Assembly: GCA_947475875.1 (NCBI GenBank)
Contig: CANJME010000013.1
Span: forward strand, 1 to 64,000
DNA: 64,000 nt
From: Caulobacteraceae bacterium
GTDB lineage: Bacteria; Pseudomonadota; Alphaproteobacteria; Caulobacterales; Caulobacteraceae
Reading direction: 5' to 3'
The notes under the pieces were generated by a model, which was not told where the DNA came from, did no database searches, and worked only from the letters and a program-made list of their open reading frames with translations. Each line of letters opens with the position of its first letter. Within the stretch, counting starts at the first letter, position 1. Of this stretch, positions 50,708 to 58,819 are shown in pieces. The position numbers were made by a program, and so were the translations under genes.

Positions 50708-51865
50708 TTAAGGCCGGCCCGTCGCCGCCGGAGTGTTAACTTCGGCCAGGACCACGCGGTCGCCGGCCTCCAGCCCGTCCTTGATCTCGGCCACGAAATT
50801 GTTGGTCAAGCCGACGTGAACCTGTCGCTCGCGGATGCTGCCGTCGGCCTGAACGACCTCGACGGTGTCGGGCTGGGCGCCGTTTTCGGCGACGGCGGCG
50901 GCGGGAATGGTCAGCACATTCTCGGCTTCATCGAGAATCAGGTGCACCTCGGCGGTCATGGACGGCATCAGCTTTTCGTCGCGGTTGGGCACCTCGAACA
51001 CCACATTGTAGTAGACCGCCCGCCGGTTGCGCCCTTTGAGGTTCGGATCGAGCCCGCCGCCCACGGGCGCCAACTCGCGGCTCTGCAGGGTGGCGTAGTA
51101 GCGTTTCTGGGGCTCGCCCAGAATGGTGAAATAGGCCTTCTGGCCGGGGTGCACCTTCATGATGTCGGCTTCGGAAATCTGGGTGCGCACCGTCATGACG
51201 TCCATCCGGGCGAGTTTGACGATGACAGGGGTCGTCTGGAAAACATTGACCACGTCACCCTGGTGCGTGACGACCTGGGCGACGACGCCGTCCATGGGCG
51301 CGCGGACGCTGGCTCTGGCCAGATCCAGGGATCTTTGTTCGAGAATGAGCCTCTGGTTCTCGATCTGCTGGCGCTGGTTGTCGACCTGGGACTGGCGGCT
51401 GACCTCATTGGCGAGCTGAACGTCCAGCTGGGACTTTGACGTGGCGCCGCGCTCGTAAAGAATTCTCGCGCGCTCGCTATTGGCCTTTAAGTTGTCCAGC
51501 TGGACCAGGCGGTCGCGCAGCTCGGATTCTGCCTGATCAATCCGGTTCTTCTGTTGATTGACCTCGTTTTGCAGGCGGAAGGGGTCGATGACGGCGAGCA
51601 CGTCGCCTCGTCTGACAATGTCGCCGAGTTTGACCTTCAGTTCGATCACCCGACCGCTGACCTCAGCGCCGACCTCGATTACATTGGAAGGCTGCAGTGA
51701 GCCGGTCGCCAGGACCGAGCGCTCGACGTTGCCGATCTTGGCCACAGCGGTCTGCCGGGGAGCCGGAGGTGGCGCATTTTGCTTGCCCAGCGCAAACAAT
51801 CCCAGGCCGGCCACGGCGACCCCCGCCACGGCCAGTCCGGCACTGGTTTTCCTGCTCAAATTCAA
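50708..51865 (-). CDS. MacA-like efflux adaptor (membrane fusion protein), copy 1
   Basis: 385 aa. An N-terminal anchor helix, biotinyl-lipoyl halves (VIEVGAEVSGRVIELKVKLG and ASVRAPMDGVVAQVVTHQGD), a long alpha-hairpin coiled coil (residues about 100-185) and a beta-barrel with AYFTILGEPQKRYYATLQSR, as in MacA. No MacB ATPase or TolC gene is nearby. It is a paralog of the next gene. The C-terminal beta domain is typical (VQADGSIRERQVHVGLTN). Confidence 0.9.
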   Translation of the reverse strand: MNLSRKTSAGLAVAGVAVAGLGLFALGKQNAPPPAPRQTAVAKIGNVERSVLATGSLQPSNVIEVGAEVSGRVIELKVKLGDIVRRGDVLAVIDPFRLQNEVNQQKNRIDQAESELRDRLVQLDNLKANSERARILYERGATSKSQLDVQLANEVSRQSQVDNQRQQIENQRLILEQRSLDLARASVRAPMDGVVAQVVTHQGDVVNVFQTTPVIVKLARMDVMTVRTQISEADIMKVHPGQKAYFTILGEPQKRYYATLQSRELAPVGGGLDPNLKGRNRRAVYYNVVFEVPNRDEKLMPSMTAEVHLILDEAENVLTIPAAAVAENGAQPDTVEVVQADGSIRERQVHVGLTNNFVAEIKDGLEAGDRVVLAEVNTPAATGRP

Positions 51866-51977
51866 TACTCTGTCCTTGTCGAATACTCCCGCGGACGGGC
51901 GTTCGGAGCTTAGAAGCCTTTGCGCCGGAATTGTAGATTTTCGTCGAACACGTTCAGGTCTAGGCGGCGCAACCCGC

Positions 51978-53108
51978 CTAGAGGCTGCCCGGAAGGTCAG
52001 CGCCGTCGACGATCACCCGCTCGCCCGGCGCGAGGCCGTCGCGGATCTCGGCCAGGACACCGTTGCGCACACCGACCCGCACTTCGCGCGCCTGGACGCT
52101 GCCGTCGGGCTGAACGACCTCGACCTTGTTGGCCGCCAGCGCGCCGGCCGGAACCGTCAGGACATTGTCCGCCTCGTCCAGAACCAGATGCACCTCGGCG
52201 ATCGCGGCTGGAACCAGGCCCTCGACCGGCTGGGACACATCGAGCACGACGTCGTAGTACGCCGTCTGGTCCTTCGCTCCCCCGGTCTCACCCTGAGCAC
52301 CGCCGGTCAACGCCGGCTCGCTGCTCAGCAAGGTGGCGTAGTGGCGTTTGCCCGGATCGCTGGTGAAAACGAAATAGGCCTTCTGTCCGGGGCGCACCTT
52401 GCGCACATCGGCCTTCGACATCTCGGCGCGCACGGTCAGCACGTTCATGCGCACAATCCGCAGGATAGACGGCATCGGCCCGTCGATGTCGATGCGGTCA
52501 CCCGGATGGGTGAGAACCTCGGAGACGACGCCGTCGATAGGCGCCCGGATCTCGGTCAATTCCAGGTCACGGGTGCGTTGTTCCAACACCTTCTTCTGGC
52601 TGTCCAGGCGCTGGCGCTGGCTGTCGGCCGTGGACTGGCGGTTGCTGAGGTTCGAGGTCTGCTGATCCCAAACCTGTTTGGAGATTATGCCGCGGTCGAA
52701 CAGCACCTTTTGCCTGGAGGCGTTGGCCTGGGCCAGGGTCAGCTGGCTGACCGCGTCCCGCAATTGCGCCTCGGCCTGGGTGACGTTGAGCCGCTGTTGA
52801 CGGATGTCCAGGCGAAGGGCGTCGGAGTCGAGACGGGCGATCACGTCGCCCTGACGAACCGCGTCGCCGGGTCCCACCATGATCTCGCTGACCCGGCCGC
52901 TGATCAGGGCTTGCACCTCGACGGTGACCGAAGGCTGCAACGGACCAGTCGCCAGCACCGCGCGCTCGACATTGCCGAAGCTCGCCACCGCGGTCGGGCG
53001 CTGGATTTCAGAGGTTGGCTTCGCCCGTTCGGGCGCCAGCAGACTCGCGCCTGGCAGCATCGCCAGGACCGCAGCCGAGCCAAACAACAGGTATCTGTAG
53101 GTCTTCAA
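51978..53108 (-). CDS. MacA-like efflux adaptor (membrane fusion protein), copy 2
   Basis: 376 aa with the same domain order as copy 1: anchor helix (LLFGSAAVLAMLPGASLLA), lipoyl half (VEVQALISGRVSEIMVGPGD), alpha-hairpin, second lipoyl half (TEIRAPIDGVVSEVLTHPGD) and AYFVFTSDPGKRHYATLLSS. Divergent from copy 1 but in the same direction, 112 nt away. No ABC or RND pump gene adjoins. It is transcribed divergently from the VOC gene. Confidence 0.9.
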   Translation of the reverse strand: MKTYRYLLFGSAAVLAMLPGASLLAPERAKPTSEIQRPTAVASFGNVERAVLATGPLQPSVTVEVQALISGRVSEIMVGPGDAVRQGDVIARLDSDALRLDIRQQRLNVTQAEAQLRDAVSQLTLAQANASRQKVLFDRGIISKQVWDQQTSNLSNRQSTADSQRQRLDSQKKVLEQRTRDLELTEIRAPIDGVVSEVLTHPGDRIDIDGPMPSILRIVRMNVLTVRAEMSKADVRKVRPGQKAYFVFTSDPGKRHYATLLSSEPALTGGAQGETGGAKDQTAYYDVVLDVSQPVEGLVPAAIAEVHLVLDEADNVLTVPAGALAANKVEVVQPDGSVQAREVRVGVRNGVLAEIRDGLAPGERVIVDGADLPGSL

Positions 53109-53268
53109 GGTCCGTCCTTCGTTGCGGCGACCACCCGTTTGGCCTGCGACGATCTTCTATCCCTAGGAAGTTCCTTGAGAAAAACCAGCGCAAATGCACA
53201 TTTTCGCCAATGGCTGTCGAATCCGGAGCGAGCGAACACCTGCGCATCGGCGGCCGCCTATAGGCGGC

Positions 53269-53295
53269 GGCGGAATTCCGGGCTAGGCGGAATTC
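53269..53295. repeat. Direct repeat GGCGGAATTC upstream of the VOC gene
   Basis: Two copies of GGCGGAATTC, 17 bp apart (53269-53278 and 53286-53295), ending 26 bp before the VOC start. A GGCCGCC-TATA-GGCGGC palindrome lies just upstream. It may bind a regulator; this is inference from position only. Confidence 0.35.
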
Positions 53296-53321
53296 AAGAC
53301 CATCATCGGGAGAGAACCACC

Positions 53322-53906
53322 ATGAAATATTCCATCGCCGCCGGTATCGGCGCCCTGACCGCACTCAGCGCCGCCGCCGTTCTGGCCCAGCCGCCGGCCA
53401 CCGCGCCGGCCCCTGCCGCGGCGGGAGCAGCCCCGGCCCGCGCCGGCCGCGCCGCGCCGGCGCCGGCCACCGGTGAGATCACCCAGATACCGAAGAACCT
53501 CGCCCCACCGCGCATCCAGTCGGCGGCGCTGAATGTCACCGATCTGCCCGGCATGCAGAAGTGGTACGAGACGGTGTTCGGCATGGTGAAAATCCGTGAC
53601 GTTTCCGCCAGCGAGATCGTATTGTCGCTCGATCCGGCCAACCCGAACGCCGTGGCCCTGGTTCTGCAGCGCAGCGCGACCAAGGCGCCCGGCAACACCA
53701 ATTATGGCCGCCTGATCCTGAATGTCCGGAACGCCAAGGACACCGCCGACTTCCTGCAGACCCACGGCGTGACCGTGCGCGCGGTGATCCCGAACCAGGC
53801 CTATTTCCTCTCCGATCCGGAAGGCAACCAGGTCGAACTCTATCAGCCCGACTATGTGGCGCCGGCCCGGGGCGGAGCTGCGCAGGCTCCAGCGCGCGGG
53901 GGCTAG
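53322..53906 (+). CDS. Exported VOC (glyoxalase-like) domain protein
   Basis: 194 aa. Signal peptide (MKYSIAAGIGALTALSAAAVLA), a Pro/Ala linker, then a VOC domain: IQSAALNVTDLPGMQKWYET, VFGMVKIRD, LVLQRSATKAPGNTNYGRLI, LQTHGVTVRAVI and FLSDPEGNQVELYQP. The usual His of the first metal motif is Ala/Asn here, while the Glu of VELYQ is retained, so metal binding may be altered. Secreted VOC proteins are unusual. An Ala/Gly tail ends it. Confidence 0.87.
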   Translation: MKYSIAAGIGALTALSAAAVLAQPPATAPAPAAAGAAPARAGRAAPAPATGEITQIPKNLAPPRIQSAALNVTDLPGMQKWYETVFGMVKIRDVSASEIVLSLDPANPNAVALVLQRSATKAPGNTNYGRLILNVRNAKDTADFLQTHGVTVRAVIPNQAYFLSDPEGNQVELYQPDYVAPARGGAAQAPARGG

Positions 53907-54037
53907 GCGGCCGGCGGCCGGTTTCGGTCAAACTTCAACGAATAGGTCGTTTCCAGCAGCTGGAAGCTGCCCAGGAACCGGTGGAGGGATTCATAGGTCG
54001 CCGTGCGGATCGGACCGTGCTGGTCGTCGGTGCGCAG
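53903..54037 (-). pseudogene. Possible remnant coding tail in another frame
   Basis: A stretch of convincing coding sequence, ending at a TAG that overlaps the VOC gene's stop, reads GPIRTATYESLHRFLGSFQL then LETTYSLKFDRNRPPAA. It is in a different frame from the gene at 53991. It has no start of its own and may be the displaced C-terminus of a frameshifted or fused gene. Confidence 0.3.
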
Positions 54038-54233
54038 GCGCCTCGGCGGTCGCCCCCACGGCAGCGGGGACGACCGAGGCGACGGCGGCCGTCTGGATGC
54101 CCGAGGCGGCGAGGTGGCCAGCCGCGTTCGTCGAGTCATCGATGGCCTTGCCCAAATGAGTGATGCTGTCGTCAGCCAGGGCCGGGCCGGCGATGAGGGG
54201 GATTGCGAGAGAGAGGGCGATCAGAAGGCGCAT
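53991..54233 (-). CDS. Small secreted protein (possibly frameshifted)
   Basis: 80 aa. Signal peptide (MRLLIALSLAIPLIAGPALA), then an Ala/Ser/Val-rich helical region (DDSITHLGKAIDDSTNAAGH, then LAASGIQTAAVASVVPAAVG) typical of small exported Caulobacterales proteins. The last 20 residues (APAHRRPARSDPHGDL) lose this character, and protein-like sequence continues in a different frame (see 53903), so a frameshift near 54040 is possible. The ATG giving the signal peptide is chosen. Confidence 0.5.
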   Translation of the reverse strand: MRLLIALSLAIPLIAGPALADDSITHLGKAIDDSTNAAGHLAASGIQTAAVASVVPAAVGATAEAPAHRRPARSDPHGDL

Positions 54234-54352
54234 GGGAAGCTCCGGTCTATTGCGGGCCGCCGGAGAGGGCGGACGCGCCGTGGATAGACGGCTGCTCTGG
54301 CCGGTCGTGGACAGATGGGCCAAAGTGTCCGGAAAGCGGGAGGGAGCCAGGC

Positions 54353-55177
54353 GTGGACTTTCAGGAAATTCTGTATTCGGCCGAGAATGGCGTCGGGCTG
54401 ATCACCCTCAATCGCCCGGGCTATCGCAACGCCCAGGGCTACCGCATGCTCGACGAGATCGACGCGGCCTTTGACCTGGCGAAGGACGACCGCGACGTGC
54501 GGATCGTCATCGTGCGCGGCGCCGGCGGCAGCTTTTCAACCGGGCATGATCTCGGCACGCCCGAAGGCATGGCCTACCGCGAAGCGCTGGGCGCGACGCC
54601 CGGCATCGAGGTCTACGACCAGTTCAAGAAGTACAACCTCGACCTGCTGCTCAAATGGCGGAATTTCCCGAAGCCGACCCTGGCCATGGTCGAGGGCTAT
54701 TGCATCTATGCCGGCTGGATGCTGGCCGCGGCCATGGACATCGTCTTCGCCGAGGAAGGCGCGCAGTTCCTGGGCGGGTTCGTCGAGTACAATTCCATCC
54801 CCTGGGACATCGGCGTGCGCCGGGCCAAGGAGCTGGTGTTTGAGAGCCGGTTCATCTCGGCGGAAGAGGCCGCGCGCTATGGGCTCGTCAACCGGGTGCT
54901 GAAGGCCGAGGACTTCGAGCGCGAGAGCTTCGCCTTCGCCCGCCGTGTGGCCGAAAACAGCCCCGAGGCGCTGCGCATGGCCAAGATCCAGATGAACAAG
55001 GCCCAGGATGCGCAAGGCTTCACCAATGCGGTGGAAGACAGCCTCGGCGACTATGTGGCGATGATGTGGATGCCCGGTGGGCAGATGCGCATGGAAGGCG
55101 TCAAACGCCTGATGACCGTCGACCTGGCCGTCAAGGGCCGCAAGGGCGAGCGGTTTGGGTTGAAACCGGAAAATTGA
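54353..55177 (+). CDS. Enoyl-CoA hydratase/isomerase family protein
   Basis: 274 aa crotonase fold. LITLNRPGYRNAQGYRML at the N-terminus, the oxyanion region RGAGGSFSTGHDLGTPEG, and PTLAMVEGYCIYAGWMLAAA are family motifs. The C-terminal region has AEEAARYGLVNRVLKAED. The Glu normally acting as base at the second oxyanion helix seems replaced by surrounding FVEYNS, so the exact reaction is uncertain. The GTG at 54353 has GGAGG upstream. It is followed after 19 nt by a secreted NIPSNAP-like gene. Confidence 0.88.
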   Translation: MDFQEILYSAENGVGLITLNRPGYRNAQGYRMLDEIDAAFDLAKDDRDVRIVIVRGAGGSFSTGHDLGTPEGMAYREALGATPGIEVYDQFKKYNLDLLLKWRNFPKPTLAMVEGYCIYAGWMLAAAMDIVFAEEGAQFLGGFVEYNSIPWDIGVRRAKELVFESRFISAEEAARYGLVNRVLKAEDFERESFAFARRVAENSPEALRMAKIQMNKAQDAQGFTNAVEDSLGDYVAMMWMPGGQMRMEGVKRLMTVDLAVKGRKGERFGLKPEN

Positions 55178-55196
55178 GACGAAGGAGGAGCTGGCG

Positions 55197-55802
55197 ATGC
55201 TGATTCAAAGGTGGAAGTCCCTGGCCGTCACGGGCCTGTTGGTCGCGGCTGTGGCGGGGGCGAGCGTGCTGGCCCAGCCGGCGGCGCAGGGCCCCGCGCC
55301 CAAGGCCGCCGGGGCTCGGGCCGTGGCCCAGAGCAAGGCGGGGTCCACCGGCCCGGTGCGCAACCAGGCCGCCAAGAAGGGCGAGGAGATCGTCACCATC
55401 CGCTATTTCAAGATCAGGAAGGGCTCGTTCCCGCAGTTCCTCAAGGCCAGCCAGGACGGCGTCTGGCCCTATTTCGAGAAGATCGGCGCGCGAATCCAGG
55501 GCATGTGGCAGGTGATCCCCGATCCGGAAGGCGCGGGCGTGTCACCCGACTATGACGAGGCCTATCTGATGACCCGCTATGCGAGCCTGGAGCACTGGGC
55601 GGCGACACGGGATGCGGCATCGCTCGGCGGCGACGGGCCCGACTATGCGGCGCTGCAGGCGGCGCTGGCCGTGCGGCAATCGCTGACCCTGGAGACCAAG
55701 GTCACCTATCTGAAAGGCGCGACCGGTCCGCTCGGCCCGGTCTATTTCCCGCCGACCGGCGAGAGGTTCACGCCCATGGCAAAGGGAGCAGCGGCGCCCT
55801 AG
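55197..55802 (+). CDS. Exported NIPSNAP-like protein
   Basis: 201 aa. Signal peptide (SLAVTGLLVAAVAGASVLAQ), an Ala/Lys-rich linker, then an alpha/beta-barrel domain with VTIRYFKIRKGSFPQFLKAS, PYFEKIGARIQGMWQVIPDP and EAYLMTRYASLEHWAATRDA. The pattern fits dimeric alpha+beta barrel (NIPSNAP/ABM) proteins. It shares the LAQPA-type signal cleavage and linker with the VOC gene product upstream. Possibly an operon with the enoyl-CoA hydratase. Function unknown. Confidence 0.78.
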   Translation: MLIQRWKSLAVTGLLVAAVAGASVLAQPAAQGPAPKAAGARAVAQSKAGSTGPVRNQAAKKGEEIVTIRYFKIRKGSFPQFLKASQDGVWPYFEKIGARIQGMWQVIPDPEGAGVSPDYDEAYLMTRYASLEHWAATRDAASLGGDGPDYAALQAALAVRQSLTLETKVTYLKGATGPLGPVYFPPTGERFTPMAKGAAAP

Positions 55803-57673
55803 CGCCCGCCCCGCCCGATGCCGCGCCCCGGGCCCCGTGCGGGCTCGGGAACCAGCCAGGTTTCGATGCCGCCGTGGTCCTTGCAGGCGGTTTCGCGGTT
55901 GGCGTCCGTGCTGAAAGTCGTGTCCTTGCACTTGGCCGTTGAGCCAGCCGGAGCTGGTGCGGCCTTCGGTTCAGCTTTGGGGGCGTCCTTGCCCTTGGCC
56001 TGTTCCTCGCGACGCTCCTTCAGGGTATCCGCGATGCGGCGGCCAGGACTGGGCGCCGGCTGAGGCGTCGGGGTCGGGGCCTGGGCCTGAGGGGCCGGAG
56101 CCGGCGCCGGCGCCGGAGCGGCCTGGGGCTGCGGTTGAGCTTGCGATTGGGTCTGAGGTCCGCGGCCGGGACCGCGACCACCATCGCGGCCGCCTTGCGG
56201 GGCTGGCGCAGGCGCGGGGGCCGGAGCCGGAGCGGCGGCCTGTGGTTGAGGCTGCGGTTGCGGTTGGGGCTGAGGCTGGGCTTGCGGTTGCGGTTGCGGC
56301 TGGCCGCCACGGTTGAAGCCGATACCTGGTCTCACGTCGCGTCCGCCGCGGGGCGTTTCGGCGCGCGGGGGCGGCGGTGAGGTCTGCGGCGCGGCGGCCG
56401 GCGCGGGCTGCTGCGCCTGAGGTTGCGGCTGGGGCTGGGGCTGGGGCTGGGGCGCCGTCGGCTGGACTTCCCGTCCAAAGAACCCGCGTCCGTTGCGGGG
56501 CGCGCCATTTCGGCTGGGCGGCGGCGAGGTCGGTTGCGGCTGCGGTTGCGCCTGGACCTGGGGCTGCGGCTGAGACCTCGGCGGGAACGGCCCGCGATTG
56601 GGCTCGGGACGCGGCGGCGGCGCGACGATCACCGGCGGGGGCGCGGGCGGACCCGCATCACGTCCCCTGCCCCGGCCCTCGCCGCGATCGGCGGGGGGGC
56701 CGCGTCCGTCGCCACGGCCTTGCGAGCCTTCGCGCTCGCCGTACGGCGGAGAGTTGGGCGCGGGCGGGTTATATTGCGGTGGGGGTGGGGCGGGGCGAAC
56801 CGGCGCTGGCGGATTGCGTTCGGCCTCACGCCGGTCACGCTCACGACGGTCGCGTTCGGCCTGGCGATCACGCTCTTCCTGGCGGCGGCGATCTTCCTCG
56901 TAGCGGGCGGCCTGGGCTTTGCGGCGGGCGTTTTCCTGCGCCCAGTAAGCGTCCTCCTGCGCCTGTTGCTTGGCGTGATAGGCGCGCCATTCGGCGTCTT
57001 CAGCCTGCTGGGCGGCGATCCTGGCCCGATCGGCGCTGATCTCGGCCTGACGCGCAGACCAGTTGGATTCGGCGACGGACCTGTGCTGCAGCGCCTGCGA
57101 GGCGGCGAAGATGGCTAGCGCCCGGGCCAGCAGCTGGCCGGCCGTGTTTGAACGGCGATCCAGATAGTCGGGTTCAAGCGCGCGGCCATTGTCGTCGTAG
57201 ATCGCGACCAGGCGGCCTTCGTCGTCGTAGCCATAGCCGTAGTCCGGATCGCGGACATAGTAGGGCTTCTCCGCGTCCGGCGCGTAGTAGTAATAGCGGT
57301 TGCCGCCGCCCCTCACCGGCTCGGCGATGCGGGTCGAGCGGTCATCGCCTTGCCAGACCCAGGGCTTTTCACCGCCGCCATAGTCGAAGGTGTAGTCGGG
57401 CGGGGAATCATCGAAGGCGTTCGCCATATGAGCGGCACGGTCGGCGTAGGCGTAGCGCGCGGACGCATCCGCAAGACGCCCGACCCTGGCTCGCGGCGCG
57501 GGCGGCAGGTCGCCGGCGGGGGCGGGTGGCGCAGCCTCGTCCTCGGCCAGCGGCAGGGCGGCGAGCGGCGGCGGCGCCTCGGGCGCCTTGGGCTGGCAGG
57601 CGGAAAGCGCGAGGCCGGCCAGGCCGATCATCGCCAGGCGGGAGGCGTTCCTCATCAGTATCGGTTTCATCAT
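55799..57673 (-). CDS. Gln/Pro-rich lipoprotein with DUF3761-like C-terminus
   Basis: 624 aa. Lipoprotein signal ending LAGLALSAC near residue 26, a Tyr-rich N-terminal region (YYYYAPDAEKPYYVRDPDYG), a charged coiled coil (AEDAEWRAYHAKQQAQEDAY, then arginine-glutamate repeats), about 290 residues of low complexity (QPQPQ, APAPAP and RG runs), and a C-terminal Cys-His motif with CKDTTFSTDANRETACKDHG, resembling DUF3761. The extreme composition suggests an extended envelope-spanning or surface protein. Either of two adjacent ATGs could start it. Confidence 0.75.
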   Translation of the reverse strand: MMKPILMRNASRLAMIGLAGLALSACQPKAPEAPPPLAALPLAEDEAAPPAPAGDLPPAPRARVGRLADASARYAYADRAAHMANAFDDSPPDYTFDYGGGEKPWVWQGDDRSTRIAEPVRGGGNRYYYYAPDAEKPYYVRDPDYGYGYDDEGRLVAIYDDNGRALEPDYLDRRSNTAGQLLARALAIFAASQALQHRSVAESNWSARQAEISADRARIAAQQAEDAEWRAYHAKQQAQEDAYWAQENARRKAQAARYEEDRRRQEERDRQAERDRRERDRREAERNPPAPVRPAPPPPQYNPPAPNSPPYGEREGSQGRGDGRGPPADRGEGRGRGRDAGPPAPPPVIVAPPPRPEPNRGPFPPRSQPQPQVQAQPQPQPTSPPPSRNGAPRNGRGFFGREVQPTAPQPQPQPQPQPQAQQPAPAAAPQTSPPPPRAETPRGGRDVRPGIGFNRGGQPQPQPQAQPQPQPQPQPQPQAAAPAPAPAPAPAPQGGRDGGRGPGRGPQTQSQAQPQPQAAPAPAPAPAPQAQAPTPTPQPAPSPGRRIADTLKERREEQAKGKDAPKAEPKAAPAPAGSTAKCKDTTFSTDANRETACKDHGGIETWLVPEPARGPGRGIGRGGR

Positions 57674-57798
57674 GGCGCTCGGTCCATCCTTCTTAGGTTC
57701 AGCGTATCACGGCTGTATTCGATCCTCGCCGATCGCCGATGAACGGTATCCGAACGGCGAACGGAAGCTCCGTTCAGGGGGCTCGCCCCCCATCCGAC

Positions 57799-57894
57799 TG
57801 CCCCCGCGAAGGCGGGGGCCCATCCGAAATCTGAGTTCGATCAGGTTAGTCGCCCAACGGTCCGATGGGTCCCCGCCTTCGCGGGGACGGTCGG
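57799..57894. repeat. Paired inverted palindromic element (BIME-like), copy B
   Basis: A left palindrome CCCCCGCGAAGGCGGGGG followed by CCCATCCGAA, and a right palindrome CCGATGGGTCCCCGCCTT with CGCGGGGACGG in inverted orientation. The layout matches copy A at 43678. It lies between the TauD gene's stop and the upstream region of the Gln/Pro-rich lipoprotein. Confidence 0.65.
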
Positions 57895-57895
57895 T

Positions 57896-58819
57896 CTATG
57901 TGGGAGCTTCCCCCGCGATGGTGCAGCGGTAGAGCTCGCGACGGAACGGGTCGTGGTCGTTGAAGGCCTGGTGGACGCAGAGGCGGTTGTCCCACAGGGC
58001 AAAGGTCTTCGGGGCCCAGCGCAGGCGGCAGGTAAAGGCGGGCTGGGTGATGTGGCCGACGAGGAATTTGAGCAGCGGTTCGGCCTCGGCGGCGGTGAGG
58101 CCCTCGATGCCGGCCGAATAGGTCTGGTCGAAGTAGAGCGATTTTTCGCCCGTCACCGGGTGGGTGCGGACCAGCGGATGGTATGAGCCCTCGACTTTGC
58201 GGGCCACCTCGTCCGGCAGGCGCTCCATGCCTTTTGTGGCGGCGAGGCGCCCGATGGGCGTGTCGTCGGCCTTCTGGTGTTGCTGGGCCGATGAGAGCAC
58301 CAGGCCCATGGACATGTGAACGCGCAAGGGCGCGATCATGGTCCTCAGGGTGTCGGACAGCGTCGCGTAGGCGAGCGCCGCATTGGCCCAGATGGTGTCG
58401 CCGCCCCAGGGCGGGATATCGACGCCGTAGAGCATGCTGATGGCCGGCGGCTCTTTCAGGAAGGGCGAATCGGTATGCCAGCCAGATCCGAAGATGACGC
58501 CCGGCCGCGTGCCCGCCTCCTTGATCAGCGGCTGGACGTTCGGATGGCCGGCAACACCTTTCGTATAGGCGTCCTCGGCGAACGGACCAAAGCGCGCGGC
58601 GAAGGCTTCCTGCTGACCGTGGGTAAGGTCCTGATCCCGGAAATAGATCATCTTGTGCCGGAACAGGGCGGCGCGAACCTCAGCGAAGGCCTCGTCCGAC
58701 AGGCTCGCCAGCCGCACGCGGCGAATCTCCGCGCCCATGGCGGCGGCCAGAGGAACAACCTCGATAGATTTGTTGTCGGCCGGCGCGTTGTCGAACTTGC
58801 CGGTGGGATGGACGATCAT
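57896..58819 (-). CDS. TauD/TfdA family Fe(II)/2-oxoglutarate dioxygenase
   Basis: 307 aa. The iron-binding motif GWHTDSPFLKEPP holds the H-x-D, and the distal His is in FALWDNRLCVHQAFNDH. The 2-oxoglutarate Arg is near RRELYRCTI. LFRHKMIYFRDQDLTHGQQE is a family segment. The ATG at 58819 (MIVHPTGKFD) is chosen: the open frame continues 80 codons upstream without similarity. Substrate unknown; relatives act on taurine or aryloxyalkanoates. Confidence 0.9.
   Translation of the reverse strand: MIVHPTGKFDNAPADNKSIEVVPLAAAMGAEIRRVRLASLSDEAFAEVRAALFRHKMIYFRDQDLTHGQQEAFAARFGPFAEDAYTKGVAGHPNVQPLIKEAGTRPGVIFGSGWHTDSPFLKEPPAISMLYGVDIPPWGGDTIWANAALAYATLSDTLRTMIAPLRVHMSMGLVLSSAQQHQKADDTPIGRLAATKGMERLPDEVARKVEGSYHPLVRTHPVTGEKSLYFDQTYSAGIEGLTAAEAEPLLKFLVGHITQPAFTCRLRWAPKTFALWDNRLCVHQAFNDHDPFRRELYRCTIAGEAPT

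Noticed and set aside
53109-53200. EcfG (general stress sigma) promoter before the second MacA-like gene
   Set aside because: A GGAAC lies on the minus strand, but the next CGTC is 18 nt away and is not CGTT, so the match is too weak.
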